From Aphanomyces cochlioides (lineage: Eukaryota; Oomycota; Saprolegniomycetes; Saprolegniales; Verrucalvaceae): a stretch of 64,000 nucleotides of DNA. The DNA lies in contig JAHQRK010000025.1 of the NCBI GenBank assembly GCA_019828595.1, forward strand, positions 868,001-932,000, in the 5' to 3' direction. Below are positions 1-11,400 of this stretch, piece by piece; position 1 is the stretch's first letter, and the number at the start of each line of letters is the position of its first letter. The notes under the pieces are model-generated. The model made no database searches and was not told the DNA's origin. It worked only from the letters and a program-made list of their open reading frames with translations. Both the position numbers and the translations under genes were made by a program.

Positions 1-174
1 AATATGAAAGGACTTTATTTATCCTTAAGGACTTGACCACCAAGTCGTGAAAGTTCGTCGAATGATTTGTGCTCGTTGCGATCATGATACACTGCTGTCA
101 TGACGACTCATAGTTGCATCGCGAAGGTCAAAGTTTTCAAAATATATACATGCATGACATAGAGGCACCAGAAT

Positions 175-1448
175 TTACCTGACGTATGGAGCTTCGCCAG
201 ATGTGTTGACAAGGTGAATGTCTCGGTCATTTGCCAAGTCCTGCAATTTTTGAATTTCTTCTTGAGTCAGCTCATCACTTTGACGTGAGTGGCCTAGAGG
301 AACGCCCAATTTCTTCAGTGACGGTGGAGCTGACATGAGAACTGATTCAACTCCATTTGCCGAAATAGAATTCGTCCCAAGGATATCCAGCGCTGCAATT
401 GTCTGAAGTTCATGAATTGTTTGAACAATCTGGGTCAAACCCGAACTCGTCAGCTTGCAGTCTTTGAGTGACAATTTTTCCAAATGAGATAGCTGTAGCG
501 ATGGCATCAAGATCTTCCAGACGGCAGCAAAATCAACAGCACGGAGACGGATCAAGCTCAAATTTTTCACCTTGGCTTCAATCAATGGCTGGAAGAGCTC
601 AATAATGTCTCCGTCAATTCCCACAACATCGATAGCGTTGTAGAATAGATTGGGAAATTTGAAGGCTAGACTCTTGGATTGTCGATTAAAAGTTGCCCCA
701 TATCTCTCACCAAAATCGTGGAACAAGAATGATTTTAAAGCAGGATTCATCAAGACAGCGCTTAGAACTTTACGACGAAGATCTGGGGATTCCCACGTAA
801 ATTCTTTCAAGTGAAAGCCTTGGATGGGTCGAGATTGACTCCATTTGATAATGTTTTCACCCATTTATGCCGTAATGGCGCAGGAGTTGATCCCTCGAGA
901 GTCATATTCCTTCCTAAGACCCACTTCCCTAAGATACAAGCTCGATGCTGCGTATTCAAAGACAGCCTCAGCAAATTTCAGGGAGCAATTGCACCTGTAG
1001 ATCTCTTCCAAGAAGGGATGGGCTTGAAGAGCTCTTACGAGATGGGCACATGGAAGGTTTGCCTCCAGTGATATGATGCGAAGACATGTCCATTCTCGCG
1101 AGAGGTCGATGCGCCCAATCCAACGGATCGAAACCGAAGGATCGCAATATTGATGAATCCATGCCATGTCGGTCGTGTTATCCACCGTGACTTGAGCATA
1201 ATACTTTGCAATACCTTCCAAATGAGCACGCGATGCTGAAGTCATTTCGAATACACTCAGGCATGGCCACAAGTCCACTTCGGGCCACTCGAATTCGAAA
1301 TGCAAAGACCACAGGTGTTCCAGAGGGCCCAAGATCTTCGCAGGACGTAGGGCGTCCAGGAAGTCGCTACGTCGATCAAATCTTCAATAAAGAACACGAT
1401 CTTGACCAAGATGTCATGTGGAAGCAAGATGGTGGTGTGTTTCATCAT
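175..1448 (-). pseudogene. F-box-like/LRR family protein, one frameshift and one stop
   Basis: The reading starts at an ATG near 1448 (MMKHTTILLP). The N-terminal helix LPHDILVKIVFFIEDL is the F-box-like signature of this family, followed after a frame change (about 1340-1370) by GPLEHLWSLHFEFEWPEVDL and the leucine-rich body. The frame holds one in-phase TAA at 865-867, and the C-terminal 229 residues (864 to 175) continue directly after it. They include the family block KWSQSRPIQGFHLKEFTWESP and an LRR-like tail. Intact relatives lie at 16.6, 20.2 and 41.9 kb and are 430-438 residues long, which matches the summed length here. Function is inferred only: F-box/LRR proteins usually act as substrate receptors of SCF ubiquitin ligases, but no Skp1 contact can be proven. 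Two lesions in one gene make a pseudogene more likely than sequencing error. Confidence 0.75.
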
Positions 1449-1527
1449 TGAGAGATCGCCACAGCGGCGTTTGTGCGTCATGGTGACCATCAAGAAAATA
1501 CAAAAAATTGTTCCTACAGTAGAAATC

Positions 1528-1640
1528 TTGTAAAGTGTACAGTAAACTAACTGTAAAGTCGAATCTGTACGGTAAAATGATGTAAAGTGTACTTTGGATG
1601 TGTACGGTAAAGATGTAATGTAAAGTTTGTAAAGTCGTCT
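1528..1640. repeat. Degenerate TGTAAAGT-rich short repeats
   Basis: The octamer TGTAAAGT or a one-base variant recurs about six times in 110 bases, mixed with GTACGGTAAA. There is no coding frame. It may be a subterminal repeat of a transposon, since similar GTGTACA motifs recur near 2090-2140. No matching inverted end was found. Confidence 0.4.
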
Positions 1641-2630
1641 CTGGCATCTCGGACTTTACTGCAGAGATTCCTCGTTCGCTCGTTGTTTTAAAATTTGCGT
1701 CAGATCTGCTAAAGCGCCTCTTTGACTTCGCGTCTTGAAGATATCGATTGCTGCACTTCCATCCGTCAAACTGGCAAGGATATTTTCAAAATTGTCACAA
1801 CTCGCCGATTTTGTTTTCACTGTAGAAATTAAAATGGATCTCCCAAGAACTTCGCGGTCAAGTTGCGTCTTCTGTTTTGTTAGGTACGTTAGAAGCGATT
1901 TACCTTCGACGAAGTTCAAGACAAATCGGCAAGACCACAGCTTAAAATTCACTTTGAGTTCTGAACTAACTACTCAACTTGTATAGCCCGGTTGCTTGCA
2001 CCAGACTTTTTTGTGAGCTGTCCACCACCCATGTTGTTATCTTTCCAGTGGGCAATAAAAGTGTATACAGATAACGATTCAAGTGTACAAAAACTATACG
2101 TAAAAAATGGACGAACTTTACAGGCAAGTGTACAGTTGTTTGCTTGTCAATCATACAAAAGATCTCTATTCCGGAAATTCCATTGGATATCCCTAAATAA
2201 ACATTTCAAAATGGCGATAAAACTTTTTGGATCTAATTGATATTTGATTGATCGATGCTGGAAGTGTGTTGATTAGCGTTATCGCAGCCTCAAACGAGAC
2301 AAGAGTACTCAGCAAACTCACGTTGTGTAGGACCGAATCATCACGAAAAATTTGAGCTGTATCTAGTGCATCGAGTGCATCGGCGACTATAAACAGCGTA
2401 AGATTTAATTGAAGCTGCCGTACTTAGATGCGTCAGAGACAGACGGCGGATGATATTACCAATGGTCTAATTCACGATATGACGAATTGCTTGTACCGTA
2501 TATATTCAAAATGAATCCCGAGAACTTCAAGACAAAGTCGTGCCTACTGTTTTTCTACCTTGGGAGCGATTATCTTGCATAAATTTCGACAAAATTTTAG
2601 TGCAGCGGACACACAGTTTAAATGTGACTT
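1641..2630. other. Non-coding, weak internal duplication
   Basis: No convincing gene. The stretch 1840-1960 resembles 2515-2640 (both carry an AGAACTTC motif, then a GTTTT-rich run, then AGCGATT). This suggests two decayed copies of one repeat. Short ORFs here lack recognisable domains. Confidence 0.3.
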
Positions 2631-2631
2631 T

Positions 2632-2965
2632 AGAGCATCTCCACTCCTGGTTTGTATTGTAATGTAAATAAAAACTTGAACTCAACGCTGATTGGCTAAT
2701 CATGCTTACAAACCCTTGATTTTTATGCACTCACACCGATTGCTAACACAGCTGACAGCGACTCTGAGGAAGAAGTTGCCTTGCTTCTTGAGGATGACGT
2801 GAGAATATTCGACATTTTGTCATACTATGTGAGCAACCGAACATATAAAGGCTAGTCTGGTCGCGAGCAGGACGCTTGAAGTCTCTTTTTCGAGACTTTG
2901 CTTTTCGCCACGTAAGACTTATTCGGGACTATTTCAGTGAGGCACCAGTTTGTGGAGGGCACACT
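2632..2965 (+). pseudogene. PIF/Harbinger transposon relic, 5' end
   Basis: The sequence starts with GAGCATCTCCACTCCTGG, similar to the reverse complement of the right end of the Harbinger element near 50.6 kb (GGGCATCTCCAACGCG). Downstream, 2755-2815 reads DSDSEEEVALLLEDDVRIF, and about 2915-2960 reads LIRDYFSEAPVCGG. That second block parallels RIFKDYFSSSAIYNDH of the 50 kb transposase. The rest of the gene is missing, so this is a truncated, decayed copy. The terminal motif plus two transposase-like blocks in the right order is the basis of the call. It is inference from similarity by eye. Confidence 0.45.
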
Positions 2966-3600
2966 CTATAAGGTTAATTGTAATCATCTCTCTATGACTA
3001 GATGACGACTTCGTGTTGCCACTTCGCGTGAACACTGCTCCAAAACGTCTCTTGCTTCATTGTCCTAGCAACACGCAAGTCTTCAGACCAACATTTGGAA
3101 GTGAAAAGCCAATCACATTATTCTTCGACCAACATTCCCAAGTTTGTAGGTTGGCTGGCCAGCCAATTTTTATTTTCGAATGGTAACAGTTAGTGAATAA
3201 GGAGTGAATAAGAGAAAAACTCGAAAATTTGTCGGAAAATTATTGAATTTTAAAAATTGCAATTTTCTTTTGAAATGTGAGATGATGACCTCACTTTTCA
3301 ATTTGCCGAGTGCCAAGCAGGTGTAAAAAAAGTCTGGGTTCCGAGTCAGCGGGCACTAGGGGGCATTGGCGGGTACTCTTAGCCTCCTTATGCCTAGGCA
3401 GGCGCCTCTCTGTTGGGACTGCGCCGCCGAGGATGGCATGGGGACCAAGGCGGGGTCGCTGACGGTTCGGAGCCATGAGACCCACTGAAGTCCAGCCGCC
3501 CTTATTTGTCGCCCATTGATTCCGAACGACACCTGCCACATCCAAATTCAACAAACATGTATGCCTTTATCAACTCACTGGATCTAACGTTATATAGATT
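2966..3600. other. Non-coding stretch with a GC-rich patch
   Basis: No gene recognised. Bases 3340-3540 are clearly richer in GC than their surroundings and are open on the minus strand in two frames (87 and 61 residues). No known motif is visible, so this may be a fragment of a foreign or repeated sequence. Confidence 0.3.
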
Positions 3601-3611
3601 GGACACGCCAT

Positions 3612-5740
3612 TCACGCTTCCGCTTCCGCGTCTCTTTGCTTCCGCTTCCGCTTCTCTTTTCGCATGGTTTTGTACAATGTGCTGTAGGCGATCTGCTCTG
3701 GTCTCGCGTGGCTGCCGCTCCAGTCTTCATCGTCCAGTAGCAAAGCAAAGGCTTTGTCGAACACAGAATCAAAGTCGGCAAGTGGTAGACCTGATATATC
3801 ACTGGCTCGGAGGACGAAATTATTTTCGACGCATATCTTCACAAGCTTGTCCATGACACCTCTCGCTCGTGAAAGCTGTGTTTTGCAGTTTTTATCTCTG
3901 AGGTCAGACTGCTGAAAAAATTTAAACGGACCAACTCCACGACTAGTATCCCCGTGGTGCCACAAATCTCACATAGTTTTGCAGTTTATCGAAGGGAATT
4001 TCATGTCCATTGGGGCTCGATTCATTGTGCCGTCGGACCATTGAAAGAGCTGTCCGGTAGACGGTTGACAGTTGGTTGGAGTACTGACAATTTGCTCTGT
4101 AGGATGATTTTCTACTTGATCAGTTGGGATGTTTGTGAGTCGATCAATTGATGTAATTTCGTGCATGATACTGTCTCTCCACTACGAAAGACAGCGACTC
4201 ATATCGTCAATTGTGACTGGTACGGCTCCTTCAATGATCAAACGGCTTTGAATTTCTGTTCGTGTGGCTTTAGGAAGTTCTGCCAGCTGCATTTTAATAG
4301 CGTCAGTGCGACTCAACACAGCTTCCAAGATAGATTCAAGTCGTTGATCTATTTGAGCGTCACAGCCTCGATTTGCTGCAAAAAAATGAGGTTTGGTGGG
4401 ATGCCAGTCGCATGCATTTTCGTCACTGAACAGTAGCTTTGAGCAATGACAACACATGATGTTAACTTCTGTACGTAGCCATTTCTCCACATACGAGTTT
4501 GAAAGAGTGGGTGTTGCTTGGGCAAAGTTGCATTTAAAACTTCGTTGTGATAAACAACTGAGGCCATGAGGTATGGAATGGCTTTTTTGAATGACTTTGG
4601 ATAGAATCTGTAGCCAGGAATAATGTCATCCCAATCACTATCTCCAACAACGGAACGCATCGTCGTTGAAACAAAATGGGGTGGAAGGATTGCGAATTCA
4701 TTTTCCGTAATTGGCAAACTACAAGCCATTCGTCCACAAAACTGGTCACCCCCTTGACCTTCAAAGAGGTACCGCCGTTGAGGCACATTTCCAATACTCC
4801 AACCAATTCTAAGAAAGATAGATATTTGTGATGGACCTCCTGGAGAGCTACAAAGCATGGTGGAGACGCCCTTTCGAATAGAATGGTTTCCTATTTCACT
4901 TGCAGGTGCTCCAAGCTCCATTTCTTCGTCGAAAGACAACTTCTGCAGCAACGATTGAAGCCATTCCGAGAATCTCGTTTCTTCATGACTACCAGGGAAC
5001 ATTGAGATTTGCGAATCGCTGACACCATCTATACAGCAACGGCTAGCACAGGGCATATCACCGGATCTTTAGGATTAGCGTAGACGTGACGAGCATATGT
5101 ACGTGCTCCTTCTTGATCATTCTTTTGCTTTGGAATGCTAAAGACAATGGAATCCATTTCCCATGATATATGGCAAAAACGAATAGAAGCAATGTTGACA
5201 CAACGAGCCATCAGATTCCATGCCAATAAGATAAAAGCATGACCGAACACCATCTCATTGAAATCACATGCAGTCGTCAGGGCTTTCAATGCAATAAGTC
5301 GATAACCAGAAAATGCTAAGGCAGAGCGGCCCTCTGTCATCTTCATTTCACCTTTTTCTTTTGTGAGCGATTTCACGTTTGTAGCCACCAATGAAGCTCT
5401 TCACAAACGTGTCAAATTCACTTGAGTCGATGTTGCGCTCTACGTAAAGCGCTTTGATGGCATTTCTATACCCATTCATTGCAGCATGGGATTTCAATTG
5501 ACCGACATTTTTTCCACTTTTCTATTTGCAGTTGTCGCCAAAGTAAGCCTCCAGTACGTCCAAGCTTATAGGTAGTCGTATCTCTTCACCCACGAGATGA
5601 GACGGATGATACTGCGACAGCCACTCCTTTAATTTGTGCTGACCACTCTTATACTGTGCCTTTGTCGAGTCGGCCTTTCGTTGGGCGACCATTCGACGAG
5701 CGAAAACGCGGCTCTCGGCTTCGAGGTGTCCGTTGTCCAT
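3612..5740 (-). pseudogene. Crypton tyrosine-recombinase transposase, decayed
   Basis: This is a DNA transposase of the tyrosine recombinase class, read on the minus strand in several frames. The N-terminal part (5740-5525) is followed in the same frame, after a TAG, by a further SAM-like segment. The catalytic domain holds the first arginine in NLMARCVNIASI (about 5205), the HxxR box as HSIRKG (about 4885) and the nucleophile tyrosine in VPQRRYLFEG (about 4771). The C-terminal GCR1_C-like DNA-binding domain is recognisable from PMDMKFPSINCKTM (about 4005-3970), then a TGA, then DLWHHGDTSRGVGPFKFFQQ (about 3971-3910) and the SRARGVMDKLV block. Frameshifts lie near 5350, 5040 and 4380-4420. 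In-frame stops lie at about 5522, 4182 and 3969. Cryptons are common in oomycetes. All catalytic residues remain visible, but the gene cannot be expressed whole. Confidence 0.85.
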
Positions 5741-6088
5741 TGTTTCGTGCTTGGAATATATTTATTTGGCAAAAATCAGTGGTGGTGAATAGTGCTATTC
5801 ACGTTTTTTGTTTATCTGGAGATAAATTTTTGGAATACAATTTCCAATATGATGAAAACAGATAAATCCAAAAAGTGCATCAGTAAAACCTGCCAAGTGA
5901 AACACCTCACAAGTTGAACAAAAAACCAGTCCACGGAACCCAACACCAGTCATTTGAACCTGTCTGTGATATGAAACAGTAAAACCTATCAACTGAAACG
6001 AGATTATATTTAATTACATTGAAATTCACAGCACAAAGCTGAACTTTTATAACCCAAATAGAATAAAATTGTCAATTGTTGATTCAAT

Positions 6089-6772
6089 ATGGTTGAGCTC
6101 GAATTGACCAAGAAGGCCGGAGTTCTCAAGGAAATCGACGGTGGCGAGCGCTATGAAGCCATTACAGCCAAGTACAATATCTCGAAAGCTATGATCACGC
6201 GTATAAAGAAGAAGCGGTCACAAATCGAAGCCAAGCTTCTACAAAACACAGACCCTGAATCCAAGCGGCCATGTCGACTGAATGGAGATGCTCTGGAGCT
6301 GGATCGCAGAGTCTACATCTGGTTCTGCAAGGCTCGTGCTACAAAAGTGATAGACGTGACGGGACCCATGCTACAGGAGAAGGCTCTTCGGGCATCGAGG
6401 GCTCTTGGGATAGAGTCGTTTTCCGCATCAAAGGTTGACTTCAAAGCTTCCGCGTCCGCCACAACATCCAGTTTCGAACACTCTCAGGGGAAGCTGCTGT
6501 CGTCAACATGGACATTGTTTGTGACTGGACGCAATCAATTGCAAGCGTGATAAATGACTACAGCCCCAATGACATCTTCAACTGCGATGAGACTGGTCTG
6601 TTCTGGTGTGATCTTCCCAGTAGATCGTTGGTCATGCGTGGAAAAAGCTGCAAAGGAGGAAAGAAAGCCAAGGACAGAGTAACCGTGCTCTTGACTGCAT
6701 CGTCGTCGGGTGAGAAGATGCCTCTCCTCATCATCAACAAAGCGTACATACCACGTGCTTTGCAGAAGAAGC
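6089..6772 (+). pseudogene. Tigger/pogo transposase, N-terminal part
   Basis: The ATG at 6089 opens a psq/CENP-B-type helix-turn-helix (KKAGVLKEIDGGERYEAITA, then KYNISKAMITRIKKK) that would bind the transposon ends. A one-base deletion near 6435 shifts the frame. The expected continuation from about 6440 reads LQSFRVRHNIQFRTLSGEA, and a TGA replaces the usual tryptophan of the GWLxxFxxRH motif. The DDE domain follows with first aspartate IFNCDETGLFW and the strand KMPLLIINKAYIPRALQKK. It is interrupted within the next Leu codon by the 5' LTR of Copia copy 1. The second and third catalytic aspartates lie at about 26.9-26.7 kb on the minus strand. Confidence 0.85.
6768..6772. repeat. Target-site duplication GAAGC of the Tigger-disrupting Copia
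   Basis: The five bases before the LTR read GAAGC. The matching copy is not at the other end of this Copia (12204-12208 is CATCT). It is at 26977-26981, flanking the inverted copy 2 (GCTTC on the plus strand). Confidence 0.85.
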
Positions 6773-7020
6773 TGTTGAGGAACGTGTCGCCAGTGTGCGC
6801 CAAATATTTGATCCCCCCAATCAAATGTTTGGTGCACACACTCGTCACTTTATCTAGCGTTCTCCATCGTCTCATTGGCGACGGCCACGCACATTGCCGG
6901 CACGACTACACTGTCTACTTCAAGAACAAGCTTTCATTTTCACTTAGTTATGCATATACTCTAGTGTAGTCTTACATTTTAGTCTAACTTGATAATCTCA
7001 CTTTCCATTTCACCTCAAGA
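6773..7020 (+). repeat. 5' LTR of Copia copy 1
   Basis: 248 bp, TGTTGAGG...CCTCAAGA. The end is GA rather than the usual CA. This is fixed by the flanking duplications and is the same in all four LTRs of the window. GGTTCTGAGCCCC follows directly and may serve as primer-binding site. Confidence 0.92.
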
Positions 7021-7250
7021 GGTTCTGAGCCCCACAACTCAGGACTAGCCGCCTCGCCGCCTCTGCACCACCTCCAAGCCGCCTCAGTCGCCTCAGTCGC
7101 CGCCGACCGCTTGACCGTTTCAAGAAACCAATCAAGAGCTACATTACAGTTTCGCCTGTTTCTCCTTTTGTGAGATATCGGGTCAGTACCATTGCGGGAA
7201 GAACTGTAAGTTTCTGATTTTACTAAACTCCTAGTAGAGTTTGCCAATTT

Positions 7251-7640
7251 ATGAAGACACCCCTCGAAGAACTTGTTCCGAAGACCGTTTCGAACAAGCT
7301 CCGCAAGCAGCGCCAAGTCAAGGCCAAGAAGGACACACCTCTGAAAACGTCCTTTCGTCGCATTAACTCCGACTCGACGACCGATAAAGTCCTCTGCGAC
7401 CTCATCGACTCTATCAAGCGTTCTCAACGTATTGCCAACTGCCTCGGTGGCCGAATCGCAAACGAATTTTCGGATCCCGAATTTCAACACATCGTTGAAG
7501 AAACCGAAGGCATTCTTTTGACTATCAAGCACACTCTTGAGTCCGCAGTGAACTTTGCCGAGGAGAAGTTTGAGAACAATCTCCACGAATTGTTGCATCG
7601 CAAGCTTCTTCCAGTTATCAAATCTTGCGGCTACAACTAA
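7251..7640 (+). CDS. Copia accessory ORF upstream of gag
   Basis: A 129-residue basic, helical protein (starts MKTPLEELVPKTVSNK, ends PVIKSCGYN) lies between the 5' LTR and gag, ending 46 bases before the gag ATG. No domain is recognised. It is preceded by an intron-like GTAAGT...CTAG (7208-7235), so it may be spliced from the leader. The same region is present in copy 2 on the minus strand, but the ATG is ATA there and no equivalent start opens the frame. The plus-strand frame is otherwise conserved. An extra ORF before gag is unusual in Ty1/copia elements. A long antisense frame over the same bases is treated as a shadow. Confidence 0.5.
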   Translation: MKTPLEELVPKTVSNKLRKQRQVKAKKDTPLKTSFRRINSDSTTDKVLCDLIDSIKRSQRIANCLGGRIANEFSDPEFQHIVEETEGILLTIKHTLESAVNFAEEKFENNLHELLHRKLLPVIKSCGYN

Positions 7641-7686
7641 TTTTAATTCATTAGTTTCATCCAATCACATTCATTGAACTTGAACC

Positions 7687-8427
7687 ATGGAATTTAAAAA
7701 TTTTGTCCACGTGTTCAAAGGAAAGTCGTTCAGTGAGTGGTACACCCGACTCCTTTCCTTCCTCGAATACAAAGAAGTCGACGCTGTCGTTGAAGGCACT
7801 ATGCCCGATACTGATCCCGAATACACAAACAAGAACCGTCTGGCGAAAGCTCTTATACTCGCCGCACTCGATGACCAACACGTGCGAATGGTTAAAAAGT
7901 GTCAACATGCATCTTCCATGATTAACATACTCCGCGACCGATATGGCAACAAGTCATTTCTGGGACAAGGCCATCTATTCGAGTTACTATTGAAGACTCG
8001 AATGGAACCCACTGAATCTGCACGCGTGTACTGTGACCGCTTCAAGATGACACTTGAAGATTCTCTTGCTGCCAATGTCAAGATTGACCATGGCTTTGCA
8101 GTTCACCAATTTTTGCGAAGTCTGGACCACCGCTTTGACAGCTTTGTCCACTTCCAGTTTCATCAACTTCAGAATGGGGACGATGTTGATGAAACAACTC
8201 TGCCGAAGATCTTCACTGCACTTCTTCAGCAAGACACACACATACCGTATGACACGTCAGCTCCTGCTGAACCATTCAATGCTGCCTTTGCCATGACTCC
8301 ACGTCGGCCCCGCCGCAATCAAGCCCAACCCCGCAATCCTGTCGTCTGCTCATACTGCAACATCCGGAATCACACTGAGGATGTCTGCCGCCGCAAAATA
8401 GCAGATCAACGCCAGCAGCAACAATAA
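7687..8427 (+). CDS. gag: Copia gag (capsid/nucleocapsid), ends at in-frame TAA
   Basis: The 246-residue Gag begins MEFKNFVHVFKGKSFSEW. It has the UBN2/retrotran-gag fold pattern (LLKTRMEPTESARVYCDRFK, HQFLRSLDHRFDSF). A CCHC zinc knuckle near the C-terminus reads CSYCNIRNHTEDVC (C-x2-C-x4-H-x4-C) and would bind the element RNA in the particle. The frame ends in QQQQ-TAA at 8425-8427. The same frame continues open to about 8770 with the protease motif WILDSGACDQYC, so the TAA either sits at a Gag/Pol boundary or is a nonsense mutation. The protein is identical in copy 2, and the gag is intact in both. Confidence 0.88.
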   Translation: MEFKNFVHVFKGKSFSEWYTRLLSFLEYKEVDAVVEGTMPDTDPEYTNKNRLAKALILAALDDQHVRMVKKCQHASSMINILRDRYGNKSFLGQGHLFELLLKTRMEPTESARVYCDRFKMTLEDSLAANVKIDHGFAVHQFLRSLDHRFDSFVHFQFHQLQNGDDVDETTLPKIFTALLQQDTHIPYDTSAPAEPFNAAFAMTPRRPRRNQAQPRNPVVCSYCNIRNHTEDVCRRKIADQRQQQQ

Positions 8428-11400
8428 CAATCGGGTCAAAACACCGGCTCTTCTCAACGCCGTGTCCGCTACTTAACGGGACCTTCTGAAGCACCTGTTG
8501 AAGCTCCATCGACGACTGACCGTACTTCTGGTCAACAACGACAGAATACGCCTCGTCGAAACAACTCGCGACCTTCCAACACCAACCATGCTAGTATGAT
8601 GGTGTACACGTCGAGCTTCACATTGCAGACTTCCACTCCATCTGTTCCTATCTCGTCAGACTGGATCCTGGACTCTGGTGCTTGCGATCAATACTGCAAC
8701 AACGCTGCTTGGTTTAAGAACCTAAGACCCCACGAAGGGGCTGTTCGAGCTGCTAACGGAGAAGACATCTAATTGAAGGATGCGGAACTGTTGTTCTTGA
8801 AATGAACACAACCGCTGGCATCGTCTCAGTCACCCTTGATGACGTTTGGTACATCCCTACCATTCAGTTCAACTTGTTCTCCCTGCCAAGAGTCACGGAA
8901 CGAGGATTCAGCATCAAGTTCATCCGCAATGCCTGCTTTATCACGTGTAATGATGAAGTCTACGCGCAAGGCTTCAAGCACAACTTGCTTTATACGCTGG
9001 ATATCGCCAATCCTCTTCCAGTCGTCCCCGATGAGCCTTCCCGGGACTTTTCAAACCTCTCTTTGGCTACGACTCCATCTGTCGATGTCTGGCATGCTCG
9101 ACTTGGTCATATCAGTGTCAAGCATATGAATAAGACTCGTCAATACACTAAAGGGATTGATATTGATGACTGCAAACATCGATTTTGTGAAAGTTGCCTC
9201 GCTGGAAAACAATCGCGACTGCCCTTTCCACAGCGGTCATTAACCTCGTCTTCCGCGCCGTTTGATCTTGTTCACTCGGACATTTGTGGACCGATGCGTC
9301 ATCCCTCCATCAGCAATCGAGCGCGATACTTTATCACGTTCACCGATGACTATTCGCGATATGGCTTCGTGTATTTTCTGAAGCACAAGTGGGAAGCTCT
9401 ACAACGTTTTCAAGCCTTTACAGCTTTCTGTCGCACGCAATTCGATCGACAAGTGCGTTGCCTTCGTTCTGACAATGGCGGAGAATACATTCCACATGCC
9501 TTCTCTACTTTTCTCATTGAGAACGGCATTCGCCATGAGAAGACAGTGCCCCACACTCCGCAACAAAATGGAGTCAGCGAACGAATGAATCGTACACTGG
9601 TCGAATGTGCTCGTGCTATGCTGCATTATTCGCATGTACCCTTGCAATTTTGGGCTGAAGCCGTAGCTCATGCTATGTACCTTCGAAACCGCTCGTACTC
9701 TTCATCCACACCCGGTACAACACCCTTTGAACGCCTCTGGAAATTCAAACCAGACCTATCCCAACTGCGCATTTTTGGATGTGAAGCCTATGCTCTTATT
9801 GATGAAAGTGCTCGCTCCAAGTTTGCATCCAGAACTATTCGTACAATGTACCTAATGTCAAGGGATACCGTTTGTACTGTCAGAAATTCTTCGTCAGTCG
9901 GAACGTTAAATTTAATGAAGCGAATTCCTACCATGCGAATTCTACTTCTCCGCTTCTCTTGCCCGCGCAAGACATTTTTGCTGATGAAGATTCTCCAAGA
10001 GATGAAAGTCCTCCACCTCCACGACGCTCGACTCGTATTCGTCGACCTCCAATGCGATTCATGGATACAACTCCAATTTTCCAACCTGCTGCGAGTTCAC
10101 CTCCACAAAGCTCTTCTGTCCCGACATCTGAACAACTTGAAGATGTCATTGACGACTCTGTGTCAATGCTCAAGAGGATGTCAACACGATGTTTGAAGAC
10201 ACTTCAACTTCGATCCCGGTTGCTCTCGACGACTCGAGGATATGGACGTATCCACTATCTATGATGCACCTTTCTGCGTCGTAGACTTCGTGAAGAAACT
10301 ATTGACGAAGACTTTGAAACAGAAGACGACATAATCGCTTCTAAACGTCAACGTATTCTTGTTGCATTTGCTGTTCACTCTACTGGCCTCCCTACAACTA
10401 TTCAACAAGCACATTCTTCACCAGAACGAGAAGAATGGATCAAGACCACTGATGCTGAATACGACTCTCTCATGGAACATGAAACCTGGACTTTGCGATC
10501 TACCCCCTGGTCAAAACCCATTGGTTGTCGGTGGTTATTTACCAAGAAATATTCTGCCGATGGTTCTCTCTTGCGATACAAAGCACGCCTTGTTGCTCAA
10601 GGTTTTACTCAAGTTGCTGGTATCGACTATACGGACATTTTTGCTCCTGTGATGATTCGTACGTCAAGTATTCGCTTTCTACTTGCTCTTGCTGCTTTGC
10701 AATCGATGCAAATATGTCACATGGACGTACAAACTGCCTTCCTCAATGGAACTTTACAAGAAACGCTCTACATGCGTCAGCCGCCTGGATATGTCCAACC
10801 TGGACAAGATCATCTTGTTTGCCGTCTAAACAAGAGTATTTATGGTCTGAAGCAATCCTCGCGAGAATGGAATTCTGCTCTCGATTCATATTTCAAGTCA
10901 AAAGGCTTTGTTCAGCTGAAGACTGACCCCTGCATCTATTTTCAACGTACAAGACAAGGTTTAGTTTTGGTGGGCGTCTACGTTGGCTTCATTCTACTCT
11001 CTACAAGCACTGCTGTGCTTGAGACCACCAAACGCAACTTAAGTTCTCGATTTCACATGAAAGACCTTGGCAACTTGACTTTTTGCCTTGGTATAGAAGT
11101 CGACCGACTACAAGATGGATCAATTTTTCTCCATCAGCGCAAGTACATTTTGGATTTACTAGCTACACACGGGTTTACAGACTGCAATCCAATCTCGACT
11201 CCTCAAGCACGTTCAGCTACAAGTTCTTCTACGGCTTCATCACCGTTGCCTTTCCGCCAAGTGGTGGGCGAACTTCTGTACCTGACTACGACAACTCGTC
11301 CCGACATAGCCTATACTGTAACTTTGCTGTCAAGACACTTCAATGAACCTACTGAAGAACATCAACAGATAGCAAAACGCGTATAACGCTACCTCAAAGG

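Larger units (their letters stand above)
5881..6772 (+). mobile_element. Tigger/pogo transposon, 5' half (cut by Copia)
   Basis: The 5' terminal repeat CAGTAAAACCTGCCAAGTG begins at 5881. A matching AACCTGCTAAGTGAAAC lies at 25827-25843, outside the other half. The transposase N-terminus follows, and the element is cut at 6772/6773 by a Copia LTR. The missing half is at 25827-26981 on the minus strand. Without the retrotransposon and with the block flipped, the element would be about 2.05 kb, a normal Tigger size. Confidence 0.8.

Noticed and set aside
3290..3555. GC-rich patch as an rRNA or spliced-leader gene
   Set aside because: No 5S box C, no conserved rRNA helices and no SL-type donor could be found.
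6984..7664. 226-residue minus-strand ORF in the Copia leader, conserved as 219 residues in copy 2 (31526-32185)
   Set aside because: It lies antisense to the accessory ORF and overlaps the LTR edge. Its conservation follows from the near-identity of the two copies. No domain seen.
9399..9671. Minus-strand ORFs inside Copia integrase
   Set aside because: Antisense shadows, repeated in copy 2 only because the copies are identical.
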